Of a stretch of DNA of 64,000 nt, positions 34,421 through 43,503 are shown in pieces. Below the pieces are notes generated by a model. The model saw only the letters and a list, made by a program, of their open reading frames with translations, was not told the origin of the DNA and made no database searches. The stretch's first letter is position 1; each line of letters begins with the position of its first letter. The DNA lies in the NCBI RefSeq assembly GCF_019597925.1, contig NZ_CP080442.1:3549501-3613500 (forward strand), read 5' to 3'. Source of the stretch: [Clostridium] scindens. Lineage in GTDB: Bacteria > Bacillota > Clostridia > Lachnospirales > Lachnospiraceae. The translations under genes were made by a program, and so were the position numbers.

Positions 34421-34474
34421 GATTTTGATTATCATTTACATTGGTATTATATGTCAATTGAGAACCGTTGTCAA
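34421..34474 (-). promoter_or_regulatory. feo operon promoter with Fur-like box
   Basis: Minus strand TTGACA (34474-34469), 17 bp, TATAAT (34451-34446). The 19-bp segment 34421-34439 matches the GATAATGATAATCATTATC Fur consensus at 14 positions and lies just downstream of the -10, where repressor binding would block transcription under iron-replete conditions. Confidence 0.75.
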
Positions 34475-34507
34475 TAGTGTATTTTATAATTTTGTTGCAA
34501 TACTCAT

Positions 34508-34556
34508 CGAAAAGCAAGGGGAAGAAGCATAAAAACGCTTCTTCCCCTTGCTTTTG
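34508..34556 (-). terminator. Hairpin terminator after the sugar ABC operon
   Basis: Perfect 19-bp arms 34510-34528 and 34537-34555 with an 8-nt loop, immediately after the amidohydrolase stop. The T-tract is short (TTTT). Confidence 0.75.
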
Positions 34557-34567
34557 AGGTAAATATA

Positions 34568-35536
34568 TTACGAAATAAATTTTAAGAAATTGTCATGATA
34601 AATCTTCTTGAGGATCTCCGGCGTCAGACCTAGCCCATGCATCAGGCGCTCTTTGCCCTCTGTAAAATAATAGCCGTCGGGAGAAAGGATATAATCCCCT
34701 TTCTCTTCCAGAAAACGGGTTGTCAGTTCAAGCCTTGACCGGCTTTCTTCTATAGATAAGGGAATCGGCTCCTCGTAGATCAGAGACCTTGCGCCGATGT
34801 CCGTTCCAAAGCAGATCCGATCCTGATACTTTGCGAAAAAGGCCTTCGCCTCCTCTTCCTGGTCGGAAAGGTTGTAGTATAACTCTATCCCAGGCGTTAC
34901 ATCCGTATGTACATTCGGATACCGGTCAAATATAGCGGCCAGCCTTCCCAAGTCTTTTGACAGGAAGAAGAAATGCGGAAACAGAATGCGAAGCCGTGGA
35001 TGCCTCTTTAATACTTCCTGCATCTGCCTGTACTGATCCTCATTATTTACATAGGTTTCGTCATAAAACCATCCGGCTTTCCTGGCATATTCGGACACTT
35101 TGCTCTCATCCCAGAATTCTTCCGGGTCGTTCACATGCATGTATACCGGAATCTGCCGCTTCTCCAGCACGTCCCAATATTCCTCCCAGATCTCGTCGTC
35201 AAAATCCGGAATAGGGTATTCCTTGCGCACGTTGGGCTTTCCTTCCAGCATCTTGATGCCGTCGCAGCCCATTGTCATCAGACGGTCGATTTCGCTGGGA
35301 AGTGCTTCCGCCATCCGGCCAGAGGACAGGGAGAATATCCTTCTGTCCAGCCCTCCGAATATGTATACCGGCACGCTGCTTTGCCGCTTGAATGAGAAAG
35401 CATCCTCTTCCACCGGTATCTTTCCGCCTTTTGGAATGCACTGAAGCGCTACGCCGCTTAAGCCATAAGCCTCAATTATGTACCGCAGCCTCTCGGCCTC
35501 CAAACTGTCTGCATAGTGAATGTGTCCATCAATCAT
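34568..35536 (-). CDS. Amidohydrolase-family TIM-barrel hydrolase
   Basis: A 322-aa protein. The metal-binding start MIDGHIHYAD (HxH), a histidine in LRILFPHFFFL and an aspartate in CFGTDIGA fit the amidohydrolase-related (PF04909-type) family, which includes lactonases and decarboxylases. It is last in the ABC-Gfo/Idh operon, one base after the oxidoreductase gene. It may therefore hydrolyse a lactone produced by that dehydrogenase; this is inference from order. Confidence 0.8.
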   Translation of the reverse strand: MIDGHIHYADSLEAERLRYIIEAYGLSGVALQCIPKGGKIPVEEDAFSFKRQSSVPVYIFGGLDRRIFSLSSGRMAEALPSEIDRLMTMGCDGIKMLEGKPNVRKEYPIPDFDDEIWEEYWDVLEKRQIPVYMHVNDPEEFWDESKVSEYARKAGWFYDETYVNNEDQYRQMQEVLKRHPRLRILFPHFFFLSKDLGRLAAIFDRYPNVHTDVTPGIELYYNLSDQEEEAKAFFAKYQDRICFGTDIGARSLIYEEPIPLSIEESRSRLELTTRFLEEKGDYILSPDGYYFTEGKERLMHGLGLTPEILKKIYHDNFLKFIS

Positions 35537-35537
35537 C

Positions 35538-36569
35538 TTAGTATTCCACCTCTACTGGAAGGCCTGTATCTGCGGATTCGTGGATAGCAATGATCGCCAG
35601 CGCCGTCTTTCTCGCGTCTTCCAGCGTCACCCGGAACTCTCTGCCGTCTACCAGGCGGTCCACGAAATCGCGGATGCTTTCATAGGACAGTCCCTTGCAG
35701 CGGTCGAATACCATATTGGATACAAGGATATCCGGCACGCTTGCCTTCTCTTCCGTCACCTCTTCAATCAGATTGTGGCTGGAAAGATCCAGGCTGATCA
35801 TGCCTTCCGTGCACATGACGCTGCAGCGGAAATCATTGATATTGCGGTTGCCATTGGGCGTCACCCACCCGTTTTCCATATGGGCCACTCCGCCCTTCTC
35901 GAATTCGATGGTTGTCAGATAGATGTCCGGGGTATCCACGCCTAATTCCTTTAATATGCCTTCTTTTTTCACAGAATACACCCTTTTTACCTCGTCGTCA
36001 AACAGCCATCTGAGGGAATCCAGGCTGTGGCTTCCTAAGAACCACAGGATCGAAGATTTGGAGGCCCAGGACAGCATGTCTGTGGCCACCCACTTTACGT
36101 CGCTGTGACGGATATAAGCGGTATACGGCGTTCCCAGCTTGCCGGAGGAGATCTCCTGCTTTGCCGTGTTAAACGGCGGGTTCCAGCGGTTGTGCAGATC
36201 CACCATGCAGCGCACCTGGTTTCTGTTGACTGCCTCGCAGATCCTTGCGATATCTTCCTTCGTGGTTGCCAGCGGCTTCTCGATCAGTATATTCTTCTTT
36301 GCGTCCGCCATGGCCACCGCGATATCCGCATGGGCAAAGTCAGGGGTAACGATCGCAACCGCGTCCACTTCCTCATCCGCCGCCAGGTCATGGTAGTCCG
36401 TATATACTTTGCGGATGCCATATTTGTCGGCTATGGCCCGCGCTCTTTCTTCATTCATGTCGCAGATGGCCACCGGATCCGCAAACAGATGCTCCGCATA
36501 GATGGAGGCATGTGTCTCGCCCCAGGTTCCGGCACCTACGATGCCCATTCTAATCTGTTTCATTTCCAT
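35538..36569 (-). CDS. Gfo/Idh/MocA-family oxidoreductase
   Basis: A 343-aa NAD(P)-dependent sugar or inositol dehydrogenase. The N-terminal Rossmann motif GIVGAGTWGETHA (9-21) and the family EKPLATT motif (Lys about 97) are clear, followed by the C-terminal alpha/beta domain. The ATG at 36569 is favoured by AGAGGA at 9 nt. Operon position after an ABC importer suggests oxidation of the imported sugar or cyclitol. The substrate cannot be read from the sequence. Confidence 0.88.
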   Translation of the reverse strand: MEMKQIRMGIVGAGTWGETHASIYAEHLFADPVAICDMNEERARAIADKYGIRKVYTDYHDLAADEEVDAVAIVTPDFAHADIAVAMADAKKNILIEKPLATTKEDIARICEAVNRNQVRCMVDLHNRWNPPFNTAKQEISSGKLGTPYTAYIRHSDVKWVATDMLSWASKSSILWFLGSHSLDSLRWLFDDEVKRVYSVKKEGILKELGVDTPDIYLTTIEFEKGGVAHMENGWVTPNGNRNINDFRCSVMCTEGMISLDLSSHNLIEEVTEEKASVPDILVSNMVFDRCKGLSYESIRDFVDRLVDGREFRVTLEDARKTALAIIAIHESADTGLPVEVEY

Positions 36570-36594
36570 GACTATTCATCCTCTTTTCTTTCCA

Positions 36595-37437
36595 TTATTG
36601 TTTCACTGCTCCGGCAGTCATTCCGCCCACCAGATGCTTCTGAAGCGCCAGGAACAATATGACTACAGGTATCGTGATCAGAACCGCCCCAGCCATAAGC
36701 GTTCCCCAGTTGGTAGCGTACTGCCCCTGGAAGCTGGCAATTCCGATTGGCAGCGTCCAGTTCTCATAACTCTTCATAAATGTGCTTGCAAACAGGTACT
36801 CATTCCATCCAGTGATGAAGGAGAACAGCCCCGTGGCTACCAGCCCCGGAATGGTAAGGGGCATGACCACGGTAGCGAAGCACCGGAATCTTCCGGCCCC
36901 GTCCACCTTTGCCGCCTCCTCAAGGGATACCGGTATGGAATCGAAGAAGCCCTTCATCATCCAGGTACAGAACGGAACGGAGAATGTGGCGTAAGCCATA
37001 ACCAGTCCCATCCTGGTATCCAGAAGCTGCATGTTGCCCATGATAATATAAAGCGGTATGATCAGCAGCGATCCTGGAAGTACCTGGGTTGTCAGTATGA
37101 TGTAGGAAAGCGCGTTCCTGCCCCGGAACCGGAATCTTGAGATTCCATAGCCTCCCAAAGTAGCGATTACCATGGAAAACAGCGTGGTAAGCAACGATAC
37201 GATGACACTGTTCACCGTCCACTGCATGAAGTCGAACGTGGTGGACTTGGTGGTAAGCATCTCTTCATAGCCGTTAGCCGTCGGATTCTTCGGTACGAAG
37301 CTTGGCGTGCTGCTATACACTTCCTGCGCCGGCTTGAAGGAGGTGGATATCATCCAAACAAATGGAAATAGCGCGAATATGCATACGATGATCACCAGGA
37401 TTACCGTTATTATTTTTCTGCCGTTTTTCTTTTTCAT
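36595..37437 (-). CDS. Carbohydrate ABC transporter permease, MalG type
   Basis: A 280-aa CUT1-family inner-membrane protein with six helices. The EAA loop EEAAKVDGAGRFRCFATVVMP (about 182-202) is the ATPase contact site. It begins with an ATGA overlap on the preceding permease. No ATP-binding subunit is encoded here, so a shared MsmK-type ATPase elsewhere is expected, as is common in Firmicutes CUT1 systems. Confidence 0.93.
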   Translation of the reverse strand: MKKKNGRKIITVILVIIVCIFALFPFVWMISTSFKPAQEVYSSTPSFVPKNPTANGYEEMLTTKSTTFDFMQWTVNSVIVSLLTTLFSMVIATLGGYGISRFRFRGRNALSYIILTTQVLPGSLLIIPLYIIMGNMQLLDTRMGLVMAYATFSVPFCTWMMKGFFDSIPVSLEEAAKVDGAGRFRCFATVVMPLTIPGLVATGLFSFITGWNEYLFASTFMKSYENWTLPIGIASFQGQYATNWGTLMAGAVLITIPVVILFLALQKHLVGGMTAGAVKQ

Positions 37438-38339
37438 GCCTCATCCTCCCCCCGATTCACAACCTTGAAATAGAAGAATGTAAATACCAGCGATACCAGC
37501 AGCATGAGCATTCCTGCGGCAGCGGCCTTACCAAAGTCAAAGTACTTAAATCCAGTCTGCTGCACATAGATCGTCAGTAGCTCCGTCGCCCTCGACGGCC
37601 CGCCCTTGGTCAATACATAGGCGATCGCATAGTCTTTGATCGTCCAGATGATTAGCAGCAGGAATACGATAGTAGACACGGACTTGATGGATGGAACCGT
37701 AATGTAGCGTATCTTCTGGAACGTGGTTGCCCCATCAATATCGGCTGCCTCGTACAGGTCTGACGAGACGCTTTGCATGCCTGCCAGAAGCATGATCGCC
37801 ACGAAGGGGAATCCCTTCCATATGTTGACAACCATTGCCGCCGGCAAGGCAACCGAGACATCCTGCAGATATGCGATGTTCTTCGACAGGATTCCCGCAT
37901 TGTTCAGCAGGAAATTAATGATTCCATAGTCCTGGTCGTACATCAGAATCCAGACCAGGCATGCTACGACTTCCGGAATGGCCCATGGGATGATGATCAG
38001 CGCCCTGGCAAGGCCTCTTCCAAGAAATTTGGTATTCAAAAGCAATGCCGTTATGAATCCCAGCACATATCTTCCCAGCACGGTCACCACGATGTAGATC
38101 AGCGTTACCTTTACGGAATTGAAGAAATAATCATCCCCCAGCACTGCCTGATAGTTCTTAAGTCCCACAAAATAGTTTCCGGCTGAGGACGGCTTCGCTA
38201 TGTAATAGTACTGGAAGCTCATGATCGCAGCCTTTACGATGGGAACGATGAGAAATACCAGGATGATCAGAAGCAGCGGTACCAGGAAGGCATAGGGCTC
38301 CATTTTCTTTTTAATTTTTCTCTTTTTACTTATGTTCAT
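37434..38339 (-). CDS. Carbohydrate ABC transporter permease, MalF type
   Basis: A 301-aa CUT1 permease with six helices. The EAA loop is YEAADIDGATTFQKIRYIT (about 196-214). It follows the lipoprotein gene by 27 bp and overlaps the MalG-type gene by 4 bp. Together they form the membrane channel of a sugar or oligosaccharide importer. Confidence 0.93.
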   Translation of the reverse strand: MNISKKRKIKKKMEPYAFLVPLLLIILVFLIVPIVKAAIMSFQYYYIAKPSSAGNYFVGLKNYQAVLGDDYFFNSVKVTLIYIVVTVLGRYVLGFITALLLNTKFLGRGLARALIIIPWAIPEVVACLVWILMYDQDYGIINFLLNNAGILSKNIAYLQDVSVALPAAMVVNIWKGFPFVAIMLLAGMQSVSSDLYEAADIDGATTFQKIRYITVPSIKSVSTIVFLLLIIWTIKDYAIAYVLTKGGPSRATELLTIYVQQTGFKYFDFGKAAAAGMLMLLVSLVFTFFYFKVVNRGEDEA

Positions 38340-38366
38340 CTATGGACCACTCCCTGTGTAGTTTTC

Positions 38367-39710
38367 TTATTCCTGCCTGCTCATTACTTCCTCGATCTGC
38401 TTCTGCGCATTATCCATCTCGGTCTGTACGTCCGCCGCCTGCTCTGAGAACATCTTCTGCGCCGCATCCAGCATTACCTGGGAGATCTCTCCTAGCTGGG
38501 CAATATTCGGGTCTGCGATCAGTTCTGCGTAATTATTCTGCATGAAGCCTACGATGGCATATTCTAACTCATGGTTCTTGATGTACTCGTCGCTGGTGGA
38601 GTAATCGGTATTGCTTGGGATCATTCCGCAGTCCGCGATCAGCGCCTGGGCCTCATCCGTAGTCATCCACTCCAGGAATGCGTATGCTTCATCCGGATGC
38701 TCGCAGTTCTTGCTGATCATGGTTACCAGCGGATAGTTGGTCGGATTTGGCTTATAGGTCTCTCCCTCATAGGTCACATCAAACTGTGGAATGATTCCGA
38801 TATCATCCATCAGGGACTCATCTCTTTCCTTGGACATTCCCACGAACCATGGGCCATCCATGTTGAACGGAACTTCGCCGTTCCAGAACATCTCTCTGGA
38901 ATCCTTCTTATCGGTTACCAGCTTCGCAGCCTTGTCCTTCAGTATGAAGTCCTGCCACCACTGGGCTGCCCATACGTTTTCAGGCGCATTGACATTGACA
39001 TTGTCCGCCGTATATGGCTCTGACTCTCCGTTCGGGAAGTACAGTCCGCCGGATACCGGCCTTGCGATCAGACGGCTCCACTCGCTTACGGTAAACGCGT
39101 GAGTTCCGGATACGACGCCCATGGCGTACTTGCCGTCTTTCGTGAACTTCGCGCATGCCTCACGGAAATCTTCCTGTGTCTTGATAGACTCTGGATCGAC
39201 TCCTGCATCCTCAAGCATGGATTTGCGGTAGAAGATACCTGTGGTTCCCCATGCATAACTGGAGATCGCCAGCGTCTCCCCATTCACATCGCACATATCT
39301 TGTCCTACCAACTTACCCTTCAATTCATCGCTCATGTAGTCTGACAGATCGATGAACGTGCCATCCTCCCTGATGGCATGATAGGTGGAGATGTTCTCCG
39401 GATACACCTGGATCATGTCGCTTTCGTTGTTCGCCAGGATCTCTGTCGTGATGTTGTCCCAATATCCGTCGTATCCTGCGCCTAAGATCTCGATCTCAAC
39501 GTCTGGATTTTTCTTGTTGTAAGCCTCCAGCAAGGCATCGATCGCTTTCTGGTGTGGCTCCTCTACATACACAGATGTAGAAAATGTAAGCTTGATCTTC
39601 CCGTCGTTCTTGGCCTCCCCCTTGTCTTCCTTTTTGCTGCCGCATGCAGATAATCCTGCAACCATAGCAACGCACAGCAGTACCGAGAGTAACCGCATTC
39701 TTTTTTTCAT
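38367..39710 (-). CDS. Sugar ABC transporter substrate-binding lipoprotein
   Basis: A 447-aa family-1 extracellular solute-binding protein. The signal peptide ends in a lipobox, LSAC at about 20-23, so the mature protein is tethered by a diacylglycerol-cysteine. Fold elements such as ITTEILANNESDMIQVYPEN and a C-terminal AYAFLEWMTTDEAQ are typical. It is the first gene of the SBP-permease-permease-Gfo/Idh-amidohydrolase operon, divergent from a two-component system that probably controls it. Confidence 0.93.
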   Translation of the reverse strand: MKKRMRLLSVLLCVAMVAGLSACGSKKEDKGEAKNDGKIKLTFSTSVYVEEPHQKAIDALLEAYNKKNPDVEIEILGAGYDGYWDNITTEILANNESDMIQVYPENISTYHAIREDGTFIDLSDYMSDELKGKLVGQDMCDVNGETLAISSYAWGTTGIFYRKSMLEDAGVDPESIKTQEDFREACAKFTKDGKYAMGVVSGTHAFTVSEWSRLIARPVSGGLYFPNGESEPYTADNVNVNAPENVWAAQWWQDFILKDKAAKLVTDKKDSREMFWNGEVPFNMDGPWFVGMSKERDESLMDDIGIIPQFDVTYEGETYKPNPTNYPLVTMISKNCEHPDEAYAFLEWMTTDEAQALIADCGMIPSNTDYSTSDEYIKNHELEYAIVGFMQNNYAELIADPNIAQLGEISQVMLDAAQKMFSEQAADVQTEMDNAQKQIEEVMSRQE

Positions 39711-39772
39711 AACCTTTCCTCCTTTTCTAATAGGTTTCCTCTGATTAAAATTATATAAATTTCTACTTTTAT

Positions 39773-39829
39773 ATAAAATGTAAATTCCTCAGTTTGAGTG
39801 TGTTATTTTATGAGCATTTTACATTTTAT
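39773..39829. promoter_or_regulatory. 12-bp inverted repeat in the divergent ABC/two-component region
   Basis: ATAAAATGTAAA (39773-39784) and its exact inverse (39818-39829) are 33 bp apart, upstream of the binding-protein gene. This spacing suits an AraC-type response regulator dimer. The rest of the 269-bp gap is AT-rich without coding potential. Confidence 0.55.
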
Positions 39830-39890
39830 CTGATAACTGGTTTTTTTCGCCCTCATCGTTTGATATTTTCTTAACATTTCCACATATCTA

Positions 39891-39920
39891 TTGCACATCT
39901 CTCCCCGAATCATGTATACT
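39891..39920 (+). promoter_or_regulatory. Promoter of the two-component operon
   Basis: TTGCAC (39891-39896), 18 bp, TATACT (39915-39920). The leader carries a small hairpin (CGTGC/GCACG, 39925-39938). Confidence 0.55.
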
Positions 39921-39979
39921 TAGACGTGCGTAAGCACGCCTCCCGGAAGAGGCATGTATTACGGAAGGGAGGAGTTTTA

Positions 39980-40726
39980 ATGTACAAAGTGATTATAATC
40001 GATGATGAGCCTTGGACAATTGTAGATATTGAGCAGACATTTGCACTAGATGATATGGGATTTGAGATTATTGACTCCTTCCGTACGCCGCAAAAAGCGC
40101 TGCCCGCAATCGTGGCAAAGAAGCCGGATCTTGTCATTACAGACATCCGGATGCCTGGCATGACCGGTCTTGAACTAATGCAAAAGGTCAGGCAGCAGCA
40201 TATCAGCTGCGAATTCATCGTCGTCAGCGGATACAGCGATTTCTCCTACGCCAAGGAGGCGATTGCCTACGGAGTCGCCGGATATTGCCTGAAGCCTCTG
40301 AACCCCGACGAGACGGCCCTGTGCCTGAAAAGAGTCCGTGAATCCCTGGATAAGCGCGGCGCGGTCCCGGAACTTCCCACCTACATTGACAATAATTTCG
40401 AGAAAATATTGAACTATATGAACACTCATTTTTCGGAAAAAATTACCTTGAAATCTCTGGCCGCAGAGTTTGATATGAATCCCAATTACTGCTGCTCCCT
40501 ATTCTCCAAATACTTGGACAAGACCTTCTCCCAGCATTTGACGGAACTGCGGATAAACGAGGCCCAGTCTCTCCTTAAGAACAGTTCCTATTCCCTGGAG
40601 CAGGTAGCCTCCCTGGTTGGCTATAGCGACTACTTCTACTTCAGCAAAGTCTTTAAAAAGCAGTGCACCTACTCCCCCAAGGAATATCGCAAACTATTCT
40701 CAGCCACAAAGGAGAGCAGCCAATGA
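39980..40726 (+). CDS. Response regulator with AraC-type output (YesN family)
   Basis: 248 aa from the ATG at 39980 (GGGAGGAG 7 nt upstream). The receiver domain has the acidic pair IIDDE at the start, the phospho-accepting Asp in VITDIRMPGMTG (about 56) and the conserved Lys in CLKPLNPDE. The C-terminal AraC double HTH covers about 150-245 (ITLKSLAAEFDMNPNYCCSLF; LEQVASLVGYSDYFYFSKVFKK). It is predicted to activate the divergent sugar ABC operon. Its stop overlaps the kinase start. Confidence 0.93.
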   Translation: MYKVIIIDDEPWTIVDIEQTFALDDMGFEIIDSFRTPQKALPAIVAKKPDLVITDIRMPGMTGLELMQKVRQQHISCEFIVVSGYSDFSYAKEAIAYGVAGYCLKPLNPDETALCLKRVRESLDKRGAVPELPTYIDNNFEKILNYMNTHFSEKITLKSLAAEFDMNPNYCCSLFSKYLDKTFSQHLTELRINEAQSLLKNSSYSLEQVASLVGYSDYFYFSKVFKKQCTYSPKEYRKLFSATKESSQ

Positions 40727-42435
40727 AAAAATCCTTATCAAGCCAGTTTGTCGCCATTCTTCTGATCCCGCTCATCCTCATACTGGCAACCAATTACTAT
40801 ATTATCACAGAGATCCGCAGGGATCAGAGCCAGAGCCTGAAACGCTATTGCAGCACTACTCTCGACAACATCGAGATCAATATAGCCTCTATGGCAACCA
40901 GCATGAAGAAGACCTCCACCATGTTCTCTTCCAAGCAGGAGACCCAGTCCTATCTTCAAAGCGCCTCCACAGACACCCATCAGCTGCAGCGCCAGTCTTT
41001 CTCTGACTTGATCGGCATGTCCCAGTCCTATACGCCGGATCTGGTGGACATCATCGTATGGGATAAGAATTCGCCAACCAGCATGATCAGCTATATTCCC
41101 GCCGACATGGAGAACTTTACCGTAGAACGTTTTCGCAACTCTGCCATGAATAAGCAGAGTTACTTTGAGTTCTATATACAGCCTGCCACCCGCGAGCCTT
41201 TCCTGATGTATTTCAGCCCCGTTTTTATGACCACATTTTCTGAGGATTTTGGAAAATATATTGGGAACATCGCCATTATCTGTAAGACGGAGACCCTAAG
41301 CAAGCTGGTGAACTCCACTTCTGATATGCAACTGCAGATTAAGGATGAGGCAAGCCGAAAAATCTTGTATTCCAACAATTATACGCTGCCGAAGCAGGAG
41401 ATTCCCAATCCTAAGACATATGAAGAGACGCTTCGCATTCCGAACACCAATCTGTCTGTGGATGGCACTGCATATGCCAGCCAGGTCAGCCTTCTCAATG
41501 ACAGCCGGTCCGGCCCCCTTATACTGTTCGCCCTGCTGTCCTTATTCTACCTGGCTTATATTGCCTTTGCCGTGCACCACATTATAATCAGGCCTATCCA
41601 TAAGCTGAATCAGGAAATCGAAGCTATCGATTATGAGCATGACAAGCCGCAGATACGTACTTCGCTCAAGAATGAGATCGGCTCCATCGCCTCCCATGTA
41701 AATACGCTACTAGAGAGAGTTTACTCTCTCAATCAGCACAACATCGCCTCCCAGGCAAGGCTGTATGAGATGGAGCTGAGCAAAAAGCAGACGCAGCTCT
41801 ACGCCTATCAGAGCCAGATTAATCCACATTTCCTCTACAACATGCTCCAATGTATGAGAGGCATCTCACTGATGCACGGAATCCGGGAGGTCGCCCAGAT
41901 CTGCACCAACATGGCAGACCTGTTCCGCTATTCTATCAAGGGAGCATTTCTGGTATACCTGGAAGACGAGCTGAGCATTATAGACAAGTATCTCTATATG
42001 ATCCGGGTGCGTTTTCAGGATAAGATCACTTACAGCCTGGAGATTGCCGAGGATACGAAAAAGTGCAAGATACCCAAGATGATTCTGCAGCCATTGGTGG
42101 AGAACTCCATCTTCCATGGCCTGGAATCCATCGAAGATAATGGCTTCATCCATATACGGACCTTTCGGGAGGGGGACGGCCTGTTCATTACCATCCAGGA
42201 TAATGGCATCGGGTTTGACGAAGTTACATTAAAAGAACTGGAGGAACTGCTGTCCCAGGATATTCCCAGCGACATCAATGCCACCTTCAACGAAGCCAAA
42301 GGCCTCGGCATCATCAATATCCACAATAAGATCCGCCTATATGAAGGGACAGAATATGGAATCAGCATTCTAAGCAGGCCGTCCGATACCTTGGTCACCA
42401 TCCGCCTGAATGCCAGGCAGCCAGATGGCTCCTGA
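40723..42435 (+). CDS. Sensor histidine kinase (YesM/LytS-like)
   Basis: 570 aa from the ATG at 40723, which overlaps the regulator's stop (ATGA) and has AAAGGAG upstream. Helix 1 at about 10-30, an extracellular sensor of roughly 230 residues, helix 2 at about 265-290, then a HAMP linker. The His_kinase motif QSQINPHFLYNML contains the phosphorylated His. The ATPase has the N box LQPLVENSIFHG and the G boxes DNGIGF and GLGIINI. It senses an extracellular sugar or carbohydrate signal and phosphorylates the adjacent regulator. Confidence 0.94.
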   Translation: MKKSLSSQFVAILLIPLILILATNYYIITEIRRDQSQSLKRYCSTTLDNIEINIASMATSMKKTSTMFSSKQETQSYLQSASTDTHQLQRQSFSDLIGMSQSYTPDLVDIIVWDKNSPTSMISYIPADMENFTVERFRNSAMNKQSYFEFYIQPATREPFLMYFSPVFMTTFSEDFGKYIGNIAIICKTETLSKLVNSTSDMQLQIKDEASRKILYSNNYTLPKQEIPNPKTYEETLRIPNTNLSVDGTAYASQVSLLNDSRSGPLILFALLSLFYLAYIAFAVHHIIIRPIHKLNQEIEAIDYEHDKPQIRTSLKNEIGSIASHVNTLLERVYSLNQHNIASQARLYEMELSKKQTQLYAYQSQINPHFLYNMLQCMRGISLMHGIREVAQICTNMADLFRYSIKGAFLVYLEDELSIIDKYLYMIRVRFQDKITYSLEIAEDTKKCKIPKMILQPLVENSIFHGLESIEDNGFIHIRTFREGDGLFITIQDNGIGFDEVTLKELEELLSQDIPSDINATFNEAKGLGIINIHNKIRLYEGTEYGISILSRPSDTLVTIRLNARQPDGS

Positions 42436-42445
42436 TATTACAAAA

Positions 42446-42482
42446 GCCTCCAGGCAGTTCCTTGATCCAACTGCCTGGAGGC
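42446..42482. terminator. Bidirectional terminator between the kinase and GGDEF genes
   Basis: Perfect 14-bp arms 42446-42459 and 42469-42482. The minus-strand side has TTTTG after the stem and the plus side has an AT-rich ATAATATTT tail. It serves the converging genes. Confidence 0.75.
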
Positions 42483-42513
42483 ATAATATTTCCCTATATA
42501 GTCCAACCTGCTT

Positions 42514-43365
42514 CTAACAGTTTTCCTCGATAAAGCAGACCTTGTTCTTTTCCTTCTTTGCCTTGTACATGGCCTGGTCCGCCTTTCCCAGAATGTCTTT
42601 CATCACGCCGCTGTTATGAATCGCGCCTATGCTGACGGACAGTCTCAGTTCCGGATATCCCTCGAACGAAACCGATTCCACCGCCTCTCTTATATCCTCT
42701 ATCCTTGTCTTCAGCACTTCTGCCGGAATCTCGCTGAATACGATAAAGAACTCATCTCCGCCGTAACGGATCACCGTATCCACCTTTCTCGTCGAGGACA
42801 TCAGGATCTCTCCAATCTTCCTAAGCGCCAGGTCGCCAACCTCATGGCCGTACCTGTCGTTGACATATTTGAAATTGTCTACATCGACCAGCGCAAATCC
42901 ATCGACCATGTGAATCATGCCTTTTACCTGCTCATCATAATACCGACGATTATAGGTACCCGTCAGGGAATCGGTATAAAGCCTGCTATTCAGGTTGGTA
43001 ATGGTGTCTACAAATTCGTTCTTTCCATAAGCGTCAAATAGCGTCTCGTCCGTAACCTTTGTCACCATCTCAAGGGCATATGGCTCCTCGTCCACCTCAA
43101 TGTACTTTGACATTACATAGTATACTTCATTATCTACAAACTCGTACTTTGCCATCTGCGACTTCTTGGCAAATGCCTTGGAGGATATACAGTTTTCGCA
43201 TCTTCTATCCTTACGCCATACGGCATAGCATTCGTAAGGCTCCCTTGTGATCTCGCCATTGCTGTCGATGGAGCATTCGAGAGTCCTGGTCACATCTACC
43301 AGCCTTACAATGTCAAATACCAATTTCAATTCATCTATCAATAAAGATACTTCCTGCCTATTCAT
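42514..43365 (-). CDS. Cytosolic diguanylate cyclase (GGDEF) with Cys-containing sensor domain
   Basis: A 283-aa protein without membrane segments. The N-terminal domain (about 1-120) has Cys46, Cys56 and Cys59 in CYAVWRKDRRCENC, a possible metal or redox site in a PAS-like fold. The GGDEF domain (about 125-280) has RYGGDEFFIVF and an intact RxxD inhibitory site (RKVD) five residues before the signature. It makes c-di-GMP. It is monocistronic, with its own promoter overlapping the rpoC terminator. Confidence 0.9.
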   Translation of the reverse strand: MNRQEVSLLIDELKLVFDIVRLVDVTRTLECSIDSNGEITREPYECYAVWRKDRRCENCISSKAFAKKSQMAKYEFVDNEVYYVMSKYIEVDEEPYALEMVTKVTDETLFDAYGKNEFVDTITNLNSRLYTDSLTGTYNRRYYDEQVKGMIHMVDGFALVDVDNFKYVNDRYGHEVGDLALRKIGEILMSSTRKVDTVIRYGGDEFFIVFSEIPAEVLKTRIEDIREAVESVSFEGYPELRLSVSIGAIHNSGVMKDILGKADQAMYKAKKEKNKVCFIEENC

Positions 43366-43429
43366 AGCCAGCTCCTTATCCTATCTATCATTCTCAGCCT
43401 TTTCCTAACGTACAGGTCTTAATTGTTAT

Positions 43430-43458
43430 ATTATATCCCACAAAGAGGCAAAAAGCAA
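43430..43458 (-). promoter_or_regulatory. Promoter of the GGDEF gene
   Basis: Minus strand TTGCTT (43458-43453), 17 bp, TATAAT (43435-43430). The -35 lies in the T-rich tail of the rpoC terminator. Confidence 0.6.
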
Positions 43459-43496
43459 GAAGGCCCCGGAATTCCTGCTGGCATCCGGGGCCTTCT
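43458..43496 (-). terminator. Terminator of rpoBC
   Basis: 12-bp arms AGAAGGCCCCGG (43458-43469) and the inverse (43485-43496), followed on the minus strand by a T-rich stretch. It is 7 bp after the rpoC stop. Confidence 0.85.
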
Positions 43497-43503
43497 ATCG
43501 TCT

